Shown piece after piece: positions 57,663 to 64,000 of a stretch of DNA of 64,000 nt (position 1 is its first letter; each line of letters opens with the position of its first letter). Source of the stretch: Hymenobacter monticola (GTDB taxonomy: Bacteria > Bacteroidota > Bacteroidia > Cytophagales > Hymenobacteraceae). Made by a program: the position numbers and the translations under genes. The notes below the pieces were generated by a model. It saw only the letters and a list, made by a program, of their open reading frames with translations. It ran no database searches and had not been told where the DNA came from. The stretch spans positions 5,146,001-5,210,000 of the forward strand of contig NZ_CP094534.1 of NCBI RefSeq assembly GCF_022811645.1, in the 5' to 3' direction.

Positions 57663-59657
57663 ATGCCGCTGCCCGACCTGCTACCTGTTTTCAATGCTCA
57701 GCCCGGCGCCACCCTGTTGCTGTCGCCGGACTGGGTGATTGTGGGCGCCAGCGACGACTACCTAGCCGCCACCCTGACCCAGCGGGACGCCATCGTGGGC
57801 CAATACATTTTCGACGCCTTTCCCGACAACCCGCTCGCGCCCGAGGCCAACGCCGTGGCCAACGTGCGCGCCTCCCTGGCCCGGGTGATGGCCACGCGCC
57901 AGCCCCACGACATGGCCCCGCAGCACTACGACGTGCCCGACCGCGCACAGCCCGGCCGGTTTGTGGAGCGCCACTGGCTGCCGCGCCACACGCCCGTGCT
58001 CGACGCGGCCGGCCAGGTGCAATTCATCATTCAATCGGTGCAGGACATCACCGCCAGCCGCGTGGCCGCGCGGCAGCTGCGCGAAAGCCAGGCCAGTGAG
58101 CAGGCGGCCCGCGCCGAGGCCGAGCACCACCGCCTCGAGCTCCGGCATTTCCTGGAAGTGGCCCCCGTGGCCGTGGCGATATACCACGGGCCCCACCACC
58201 GCGTGGAGCTGGCCAACGCCACCACCCTGGCCATCTGGGGGCGCCCGCGGGAGGCGGTGCTGCACCGGCCCGTGTTTGAAGTGATGCCTGAAGCCGCCAC
58301 GCCCGACGTGCTGGCCATCTTCGAGCGCGTGTTCACCACGGGCACCTCCCTCACGGCCAACGAGCAGCCCACCATCATTCACCGGCACGGCCGGCAGGAA
58401 GTGGTGTACTGGAACATGGTATTTGAGCCCCAACGCGGGCCCGACGGGCAGGTGAGCGGCATTTTCACCGTGGGCACCGAAGTGACCGAGCAGGTGCGCG
58501 CCCGCCAGCAAGTGGAGCAGCTCAACCTAGCGCTCGAAACCCGCGTGCAGGAGCGCACGGCTGCGATGCAGGAAAGCGAAGCCCGCTTCCGGACCATGGC
58601 CGACGCCGCCCCCAACCAGGTGTGGGCCGTGCACCCGGACGGGTCCATCCGCTACACCAACCGAGCCTTTCTCGACTTTGTGGGGCTGGAAACCGGCGAG
58701 CAATACGCGGCCACCGGCTGGACTCCCTACCTGCACCCCGACGAGCGGGAGCTGGCCCAGGCCACCCTGGTACAGGCCATTGCGCAGCGCCAGCCCTACG
58801 TGCTGGAGCACCGCATGCGCCGCCACGACGGGCAATACCGCTGGCTGCTGGCCCAGGGGGCACCCAGCTACCTGCCCGGCGGCGAGCTGTACGGCTACGT
58901 GGGCTCGGCCATCGACATCACCGAGCTTAAGCAAGCCAACGAGCAGCTGCGGCGCACCAACGCCGACCTCGACAACTTCATTTACACCGCCTCGCACGAC
59001 TTGCGGGCCCCCATCAGCAACATCGAGGGCCTGCTCTACCTGCTGCGCCACGAGCTGCCGCCGGACCTGGTGGCCGCGCACGATACCATTGGCCCCACCC
59101 TCGCCCGCATGCTCGATTCGGTGGAACGCTTCAAGCGCACCATCGACCACCTCACCGATGTATCCAAGCTGCAGAAGGAGCACGCTCCGGCCATCAGCGC
59201 CGTGGACCTGGCCGCCGTGGTGGAAAGCGTGTGCCTCGACCTGGCCCCGCTGCTGCGCGAAACCAACGCCGAGCTCGGCGTGCACCTCGACGGCTTGCCG
59301 GCCATTGCGTTTTCGGAAAAAAACCTGCGCTCGGTGGTGTACAACCTGCTCAGCAACGCGCTCAAGTACCGCCACCCCGACCGCCGTCCCCACGTGGACG
59401 TGCGCGGCCACCGGCGCAGCGGTTTCACGGTACTCGAAGTGCACGACAACGGCCTGGGCATTGCGCCCCACCAAGTGCCCAAGCTGTTCACCATGTTCCA
59501 GCGCTTCCACGACCACGTGGAGGGCTCGGGCGTGGGCCTCTACATGGTGAAGCGCATGGTGGAAAACGCCGGCGGCCGCATCGAAGTGCACTCGCAGCTT
59601 GGGGCCGGCACCACCTTCTTCGTGCACCTGCCCCACGCCGACAGCGGCCAACCGTAA
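57663..59657 (+). CDS. Soluble PAS-domain sensor histidine kinase
   Basis: 664 residues without membrane helices. Three PAS-type domains: about 10-150 (LLSPDWVIVGASDDYLAAT), 160-295 (VAVAIYHGPHHRVELANATT) and, after a coiled coil, 305-430 (RFRTMADAAPNQVWAVHPDG ... GYVGSAIDITE). The HisKA H-box is ASHDLRAP, then N-box NLLSNALKYR, G1 DNGLGI and G2 GSGVGLYMVK. Autophosphorylates the His of ASHD; partner response regulator not adjacent, so it is an orphan kinase. Signal is cytosolic or membrane-independent. Confidence 0.92.
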   Translation: MPLPDLLPVFNAQPGATLLLSPDWVIVGASDDYLAATLTQRDAIVGQYIFDAFPDNPLAPEANAVANVRASLARVMATRQPHDMAPQHYDVPDRAQPGRFVERHWLPRHTPVLDAAGQVQFIIQSVQDITASRVAARQLRESQASEQAARAEAEHHRLELRHFLEVAPVAVAIYHGPHHRVELANATTLAIWGRPREAVLHRPVFEVMPEAATPDVLAIFERVFTTGTSLTANEQPTIIHRHGRQEVVYWNMVFEPQRGPDGQVSGIFTVGTEVTEQVRARQQVEQLNLALETRVQERTAAMQESEARFRTMADAAPNQVWAVHPDGSIRYTNRAFLDFVGLETGEQYAATGWTPYLHPDERELAQATLVQAIAQRQPYVLEHRMRRHDGQYRWLLAQGAPSYLPGGELYGYVGSAIDITELKQANEQLRRTNADLDNFIYTASHDLRAPISNIEGLLYLLRHELPPDLVAAHDTIGPTLARMLDSVERFKRTIDHLTDVSKLQKEHAPAISAVDLAAVVESVCLDLAPLLRETNAELGVHLDGLPAIAFSEKNLRSVVYNLLSNALKYRHPDRRPHVDVRGHRRSGFTVLEVHDNGLGIAPHQVPKLFTMFQRFHDHVEGSGVGLYMVKRMVENAGGRIEVHSQLGAGTTFFVHLPHADSGQP

Positions 59658-59963
59658 GGGATGTTTAGGGGCGGGTAGGCGTGCGCTCGCCAGACAATTT
59701 CTCCCGCAACTTGGAGCAAAGCACAGCTACGGCAGTGGCTGGCGCGGCTTTGTGTTTGCTGCGGTAGGGTTATTTGCGGCGGAAGTGGTTCGGAAATTCG
59801 TCTTTGGGCCGAGCTTCCTGAACTTTGATAAACAGGCGAGTTTCTTAAACTTGGGGCTACATGTTCAGTTCTGTTTCTGACTTATGTGAAATCAGCCGGC
59901 TTTTCGGATTAGTAGTTTACTAGATAGAGCCAGAATGCATTCACTCAAGTAACCCCTAGCACT
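59658..59963. repeat. Gap holding a divergent copy of the 49.3-49.5 kb repeat
   Basis: In this 306-base gap CAGTGGCTGGCG (near 59731), TTCCTGAACTTTG (59815-59827) and GAGTTTCTT occur in the same order as at 49350-49450, with AAAC between. The spacing differs. Both copies precede small low-GC orphan genes. The remaining bases show nothing else. Confidence 0.45.
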
Positions 59964-60386
59964 ATGCCTGCAACGAACTCCGAGCAACCCATTGCTGACG
60001 CCATTGGAAAGATGGTGCTGCTCCCTGATTACAACAGCGTAGAAGCGGCACTCCGAAGGGAAGTCCGAGAGCTTGATGCGGCGTATGCGTTACGAACCCT
60101 AGAAGAAGACATAAAGGGACCATTTGTTAAGTACGGCTATTTGGACTTGACGTTTCAGCACCGACAAACTCCGCATTTGCTGAAGGTTTTTTGTGAAGCA
60201 ACGACTGTTGGCTACTTCAACCCCGTTTTCAAAAAGGAAAAAGCGTACGACCAGGACGAGATGTACGCCTACTATGCGAAGTACATTCGGGCGATTGATG
60301 AGCTCTTCCCTGCGGAGGTTAAAATCGTCGACTGCTGCCTCACCACAGACGAGGACGTATGGTTGGATAAACACTTCTACATCTAA
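59964..60386 (+). CDS. Hypothetical protein, low GC
   Basis: 140 residues, not recognised. Highly charged and aromatic (YAYYAKYIRAIDELFPAEVK, VWLDKHFYI) without signal or membrane segment, so cytosolic. The gene is distinctly poorer in GC than its neighbours and follows the divergent repeat at 59700-59860. Its style resembles small immunity or SMI1-like proteins, but no partner toxin is visible, so this is not claimed. Bases 60387-60636 (250) hold no gene; a GCCCCGCC-type hairpin near 60495 is the only feature. Confidence 0.6.
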   Translation: MPATNSEQPIADAIGKMVLLPDYNSVEAALRREVRELDAAYALRTLEEDIKGPFVKYGYLDLTFQHRQTPHLLKVFCEATTVGYFNPVFKKEKAYDQDEMYAYYAKYIRAIDELFPAEVKIVDCCLTTDEDVWLDKHFYI

Positions 60387-60636
60387 AGTCAATTGCCTTA
60401 AGCACAGACGCTCGATTACTCCAGAGACCTTCACCTTAAGTGAATACACTTCACCTAAATGGTGGCATCGATAGTTCATGAGCCATTTACCACCCAAAAA
60501 AGCCCCGCCCACGACCGGATGCGGCTTCCGGTTTCTACAACGTGACATGCTACTTCGCGGCTGCGTCGCCCGCGCTGCCCCCACCGCCGTGGATGCTGGG
60601 CCGGTGTAGCCCTTTCTGCCACCGGGAGGACCCGGC

Positions 60637-61647
60637 CTACAGCCCCAGCTGCTGCGAGTGTAGCAGCGCGTCGCGGCTGTGCTCGAAGTAGCAGGTGGCC
60701 ACACCGGCGGCTTGCAGCTGCGCCAGGGCAGCTTCGGCGGCGGGGCGGCCCCGGGGGTGCACCTGCCGCAGGTACACCACCCGGATGCGGCCGGGGTAGC
60801 GCTGGGCCACCGCCGCGTAGATGCCAGGGTCCTGCTGCGAGTCGTCGCCGAGCAGGCCGAACTGCTGGCCCGGGCAGGCATCGAGGATGCGCACGATGCG
60901 GTCGAGCTTGGTGAGGTGCTTGTTCTGGCCCGATTGCAGCAGCTGCCACAGCCGCTTGAGCTGGCTGAGCTGCAGCACGCCTTTGGGCAGGTGCTGAAAA
61001 TCGATGAACTCGGCGATGAAGTTGTAGAGGTTCCACTCGCTGCTCGACACGTAGAAAAAGGCGTTGGGCTGCGCGGGGCCGGGCGCCTGGGCCTGGGCCA
61101 GCCACTGGTAGTGGGCCGCCACGTCGGCAAAGGCGGCGCGGGTGCGGGCGTTGCGGCTCAGCAGCACCCACAGCCGCTGCCAGCGGGTGGCCGAATGCGA
61201 CACCAGCAAGGTGTCGTCGATGTCGGAAATGAAGGAGTACGGCGTTTCGTAGGGCACCAACGCCTCGGCCGTGGCCTGGGCCAGCGCCTGGCCGGTGGCG
61301 GCGTCGAGGAGGTCGGCTTCGGCGGGGTGCCAGCCCGGGGGCAGCGGGGCGGGCAGTTCCAGCTCGACGCGAAAGAAGCCGTCGGCGTCGGTGCGGGCCC
61401 CGGCCGTTTGGCCGGCCAGGCGTACTTGCACGGGCACGTCGGCCCAGGGGCGCACCGCAAACAAGCGCACCAGCCCCCAGGCATTGGCCCAGAGCTGGGT
61501 GCCGTAGCGGGTGCGCGGCAGCGGGCTTTGCTGCAGGGCGTGGCCTTCGAGCACCACCCGGGTGGGGCTGCCGAAGCCCCGGTAGAGCCGGAGCGCAGGC
61601 TGGCGGGTGAGGCGTAGCCAGGTTAGGAATTTGTTGCGAATGCTCAT
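60637..61647 (-). CDS. App1-like phosphatidate phosphatase family protein (DUF2183)
   Basis: 336 residues. The HAD-type catalytic motif SDIDDT is at residues 141-146, then YVSSSEWNLYNFIAEFI and GDDSQQDPGIY complete the APP1/DUF2183 signature. Yeast App1 removes phosphate from phosphatidate to give diacylglycerol. An N-terminal beta-sandwich (residues 20-130) precedes it. No signal peptide. The gene diverges from the diacylglycerol kinase-like gene with only 71 bases between, a plausible functional pair. Confidence 0.88.
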   Translation of the reverse strand: MSIRNKFLTWLRLTRQPALRLYRGFGSPTRVVLEGHALQQSPLPRTRYGTQLWANAWGLVRLFAVRPWADVPVQVRLAGQTAGARTDADGFFRVELELPAPLPPGWHPAEADLLDAATGQALAQATAEALVPYETPYSFISDIDDTLLVSHSATRWQRLWVLLSRNARTRAAFADVAAHYQWLAQAQAPGPAQPNAFFYVSSSEWNLYNFIAEFIDFQHLPKGVLQLSQLKRLWQLLQSGQNKHLTKLDRIVRILDACPGQQFGLLGDDSQQDPGIYAAVAQRYPGRIRVVYLRQVHPRGRPAAEAALAQLQAAGVATCYFEHSRDALLHSQQLGL

Positions 61648-61718
61648 GAAAAGGGGCGCGCGGGTGGCCGGGCGGGGCCGAAATGCGTTACGGCCCTGTA
61701 CCGTTCACTGTTCCACTC

Positions 61719-62642
61719 ATGCCCGATTCCGCTTCAGCCCTGCGCTTCCTCTTCGTGGTTAACCCCGGCTCGGGCAGCACCGACAAAACCGACTGGGACA
61801 CCACCATCCGCGACTACTTTGCCCCCCTGCCCCACACGGCCGACGTATTCCGCCTCAGCGGCCACGACGACGGCGCCGCCCTGCGCGCCGAAGCCGACCG
61901 CCGCCACCCCGACCGCCTGGTGGCCGTGGGCGGCGACGGCACCGTGAAGCTGGTGGCCGAGGTGGCCATGGCCCTCAACCTGCCCCTGGCCCTGTTGCCT
62001 GCCGGCTCGGCCAACGGCATGGCCAAGGAGTTGGACATCCCCCTTGACCCCGCCGAGGCCCTGCACATTGCCGTGCACGGCCCCGAAAAAGCCGTGGACG
62101 TGCTCTACCTCAACGGCAACGACCTATGCCTGCACCTGAGCGACATCGGCCTGAATGCCCAACTGGTGCGCCACGCCCAAACCAACAACTGGCGCGGCCT
62201 GCTGGGTTATGCGCGGGCGGCGTTCTGGTCGCTGCTCCACCGCCGGCTGATGCGGGTGCGCGTGCAGTGCGACGACGAGCAAGTAGAGCGCACGGCCTTC
62301 ATGGTGGTGCTGGCCAATGCCCGCGTGTACGGCACCGGCGCTGCCATCAACCCCGACGGCGACCTCACCGACGGCCAATTTGAAGTGGTGGTGCTGCGCC
62401 GCCTGGTGGGCCGCGAGCTGCTGAAAATGTTCTGGCGCTTTCGCCCCTTCGACCCCACAGCCGTCGAAATCTTTAGCACCACGTCGGTTAGCCTCGACCT
62501 CACGCGCCCCGTGGCCTTGCAGGTCGACGGCGAATACCGGGGCCGCACCGCCCACGTCGACGCCGCCATTCGGCCCGGCGCCCTGCGGGTGGTGGTGCCG
62601 CCCGCGCCGGAAGCTGTCCCGGAACGCCCGGTGAAGGAATAA
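61719..62642 (+). CDS. Diacylglycerol/lipid kinase family protein
   Basis: 307 residues. FVVNPGSGS near residue 12 and VAVGGDGTVKLVAEV at 69-83 form the ATP-binding site of DAGK catalytic domain; LLPAGSANGMAKEL follows. The C-terminal half is the beta-sandwich with VDGEYRG. Homologues phosphorylate diacylglycerol, sphingosine-like lipids or other membrane lipids. Divergent from the App1-like phosphatase, which performs the opposite reaction on the same type of lipid in the best-known members. A terminator follows. Confidence 0.9.
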   Translation: MPDSASALRFLFVVNPGSGSTDKTDWDTTIRDYFAPLPHTADVFRLSGHDDGAALRAEADRRHPDRLVAVGGDGTVKLVAEVAMALNLPLALLPAGSANGMAKELDIPLDPAEALHIAVHGPEKAVDVLYLNGNDLCLHLSDIGLNAQLVRHAQTNNWRGLLGYARAAFWSLLHRRLMRVRVQCDDEQVERTAFMVVLANARVYGTGAAINPDGDLTDGQFEVVVLRRLVGRELLKMFWRFRPFDPTAVEIFSTTSVSLDLTRPVALQVDGEYRGRTAHVDAAIRPGALRVVVPPAPEAVPERPVKE

Positions 62643-62668
62643 GCCCTTCGAAACCTGCCGCAACAAAA

Positions 62669-62694
62669 AGCCCCGCAGTGTCTGGCGGGGCTTA
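62669..62694. terminator. Bidirectional terminator
   Basis: AAGCCCCGC (62669-62677) and GCGGGGCTT (62686-62694) make a perfect nine-base stem with an eight-base loop between convergent genes; A-run on the left, T-poor right side. Confidence 0.65.
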
Positions 62695-62704
62695 AGCTCA
62701 TTAC

Positions 62705-63436
62705 TTATTCGTCGATTGCGGGCGGCATCAAAAAATACCCACAGCCATCCTGGCCAATGGCCAGAAGCATGACTTTGACGAGAATTTCCCGAATGTATTC
62801 CTGATTAGCCAGCTGTGCTTTGCTGTAGAAGGTTTCCAATTGCGGACGGCTGGCGGCCAGGTTTTTCCGAATCAGTCCTTCCACTAGTACATCTTGCTGA
62901 TTTACCGTGCGCTTGCTGATGGCCGACTCCTTGTCGGCATCTGCCAATCCCTTACACACTTTAGTAGCGACTGGCAGCAGCACCAACCTTTCGGCCGCGC
63001 CTGTATCCAAAAGCCGGGCAGCCAGAAACTGCTTCATCTGTTCCGTTTGGGCAAACTGGGAAAAAAGGGTAGCTGAATTTGGGCACTTGCGCCACAGCGA
63101 CGCCTGGACGTCCTGAGCCACCCGTTTCACCGCTTCCTCGTGCTTTATGCCGGCCTTATCGGAGGTGTCCAGTAAGGCGTGATAGGCAGCACTGTTCTGA
63201 TTTACCGCTGCGGCATACAGCTGTCGGGCATATTGAGTAGCCTCAGCACCAGTTCTTTTCTGGTCGGAGCTTGAGCCACGGCCAGGAAGCGAAGCACACA
63301 TGCTTTGCATCAGCTTGCGCACCAGATGGGCGTGTCCCGACACCGTATCGACCGGCGCAACGGGCAAAGGCGCGGCATTCGCAACGCCCGGCAGCGTGCA
63401 CCCGCACAATAGCCCAAGGAATAATAGCTGTTTCAT
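62705..63436 (-). CDS. Secreted hypothetical protein
   Basis: 243 residues. Signal peptide to about residue 22 (VANA). The mature protein is mainly helical, containing four or five cysteines (MCASLP, WRKCPN, TKVCKG, GQDGCGYF), consistent with a periplasmic helical protein of unknown role. GC is lower than the neighbours. TACTTTTC on the minus strand (63441-63448), a near-consensus -7 element, ends four bases before the ATG. Confidence 0.68.
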   Translation of the reverse strand: MKQLLFLGLLCGCTLPGVANAAPLPVAPVDTVSGHAHLVRKLMQSMCASLPGRGSSSDQKRTGAEATQYARQLYAAAVNQNSAAYHALLDTSDKAGIKHEEAVKRVAQDVQASLWRKCPNSATLFSQFAQTEQMKQFLAARLLDTGAAERLVLLPVATKVCKGLADADKESAISKRTVNQQDVLVEGLIRKNLAASRPQLETFYSKAQLANQEYIREILVKVMLLAIGQDGCGYFLMPPAIDE

Positions 63437-63744
63437 CCCCGAAAAGTAAGGCGGCCTTGCTGGTTTAGCTGTGGTTGAAATTGCAGTTCGTCTTGACGGT
63501 TGCTTGATAGGGTGCCGTTGCGGCGCTGCATCGTGGTAGCGAAGTGAGATTGGGGCTGCCGTCCACCAGGGCCTTGAGCTAGCTGGCGCGCTTCTGCTCG
63601 AAGCTGGCGGCGCGTCCTCTTTCAGCGGGCTTTGCCACAAACGAACCGGGGCTGCGGGTGAGATTCCCGCTAGAACGATACCCCCCGGAACGCCTGCGCC
63701 ACCCGCCGGCGTTATCCTTTTGCAACTACTTATCTCCTGCCCTC
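63437..63744. other. Intergenic region without a clear gene
   Basis: 308 bases. Apart from the near-consensus -7 element of the minus-strand gene, it holds a GC-rich stretch around 63640-63710 with short stems that did not fit a known riboswitch. The divergent lipoprotein gene starts at 63745. Confidence 0.5.
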
Positions 63745-64000
63745 GTGTCTTTATTCTCGTTTTCCTTGCTTTCTAAGTCCTGTTTCCTGCCCTTAGTCGC
63801 GGCCCTGCTCGCTACGCCGGCCTGCAAATCCACCGCCGCCGAACCTGCTGCCCCTACCGAAGCCGAGGCCAACGCCGCCGTGCTCACCGGCAGCACGCTC
63901 ATTGGTGAATACAGCGCCGCCACCCTGGCCGGCCGCGTGCAGGGCGTGCCGCTGGCCGGCTCGCTGGTGCGCTACCCCATCAAGGTGTACCGCCTCACCT
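63745..64000 (+). CDS. Lipoprotein, 3' partial
   Basis: 85 complete codons from GTG 63745 before the window ends. Residues 1-25 look like a lipoprotein signal, with LATPAC as lipobox (Cys about residue 27). The mature start is Ala/Glu-rich (AAEPAAPTEAEANAAV), followed by GSTLIGEYSAATLAGRVQGV. A hydrolase or other secreted enzyme is likely, but the domain is not recognisable from this fragment. Confidence 0.6.
   Translation, partial: MSLFSFSLLSKSCFLPLVAALLATPACKSTAAEPAAPTEAEANAAVLTGSTLIGEYSAATLAGRVQGVPLAGSLVRYPIKVYRLT

Noticed and set aside
60637-60800. Second gene overlapping the App1-like 3' end on the minus strand
   Set aside because: Gly/Arg/Pro-only composition typical of shadow frames.
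63640-63715. TPP riboswitch-like text (GTGAGA and GAACGAT) upstream of the partial lipoprotein
   Set aside because: The conserved TPP core after GAACCTGAT is missing and the order of stems does not fit; the following gene is not a thiamin gene.
1-64000. tRNA, rRNA, CRISPR, prophage, insertion sequence or integrase
   Set aside because: No GGTTCGA-type arms, no regular spacers and repeats, and no transposase or phage gene recognised in any frame.

Overview
The window looks like chromosomal DNA from a high-GC, Hymenobacter-like member of the Bacteroidota (Cytophagales). Three things point there: a large FG-GAP protein ends in a type IX secretion (T9SS) type A sorting domain; several starts are preceded by the Bacteroidota -7 promoter element TAnnTTTG rather than a clear Shine-Dalgarno; and the gene content fits (eukaryote-type GT3 glycogen synthase, HelD, menaquinone MenA, an ECF sigma factor next to a beta-barrel anti-sigma protein). 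The genus is inferred, not shown. I see no rRNA, tRNA, CRISPR array, prophage, transposase or integrase.

Layout. 1-5.5 kb: YdcF-like protein (partial), phosphodiester glycosidase-like lipoprotein, cytochrome c, a GT2 glycosyltransferase/flippase-like pair, ruvC and an orphan protein. 5.5-10 kb: PhzF, then a sigma/anti-sigma/lipoprotein operon whose middle gene resembles the dual membrane-spanning anti-sigma factors. 10-17 kb: hutI, a spore photoproduct lyase-like radical SAM protein, a LigT-like protein, a TonB/DUF6624-like protein and a GT39 transferase. 17-24 kb: zinc-ribbon proteins, an SPFH protein with a YdjG-like partner, a YfcC transporter, a dual-specificity phosphatase and a frameshifted membrane gene. 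24-31 kb: glycogen genes (GH13 branching/amylase enzyme, GT3 synthase) around YitT and a carboxylesterase. 31-36 kb: STAS protein, RNase Z, queuosine precursor transporter and TrpS, all on the plus strand. 36-50 kb: CoA transferase, a tiny two-gene ABC module, a methyltransferase, a DEAD-box helicase, MenA, glutathione peroxidase, HelD, LOG and ArgS. 50-64 kb: an acyltransferase broken by one stop codon, the double-propeller T9SS protein, an SDR/AraC pair, a soluble histidine kinase, an App1 phosphatase/diacylglycerol kinase pair, and a lipoprotein cut by the window end.

The strongest non-gene signal is density of palindromic repeats: about sixteen hairpin elements from several families sit between genes, two sharing an internal terminator cassette. 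One further repeat lies in frame inside a glycosyltransferase gene. Two genes carry apparent single-base lesions (a frameshift near 23.8 kb and a TAA at 51062-51064) that could be real decay or sequencing error. The best candidate for a notable system is the ECF sigma factor with an inner-membrane-to-outer-membrane anti-sigma protein at 6.5-9.9 kb.
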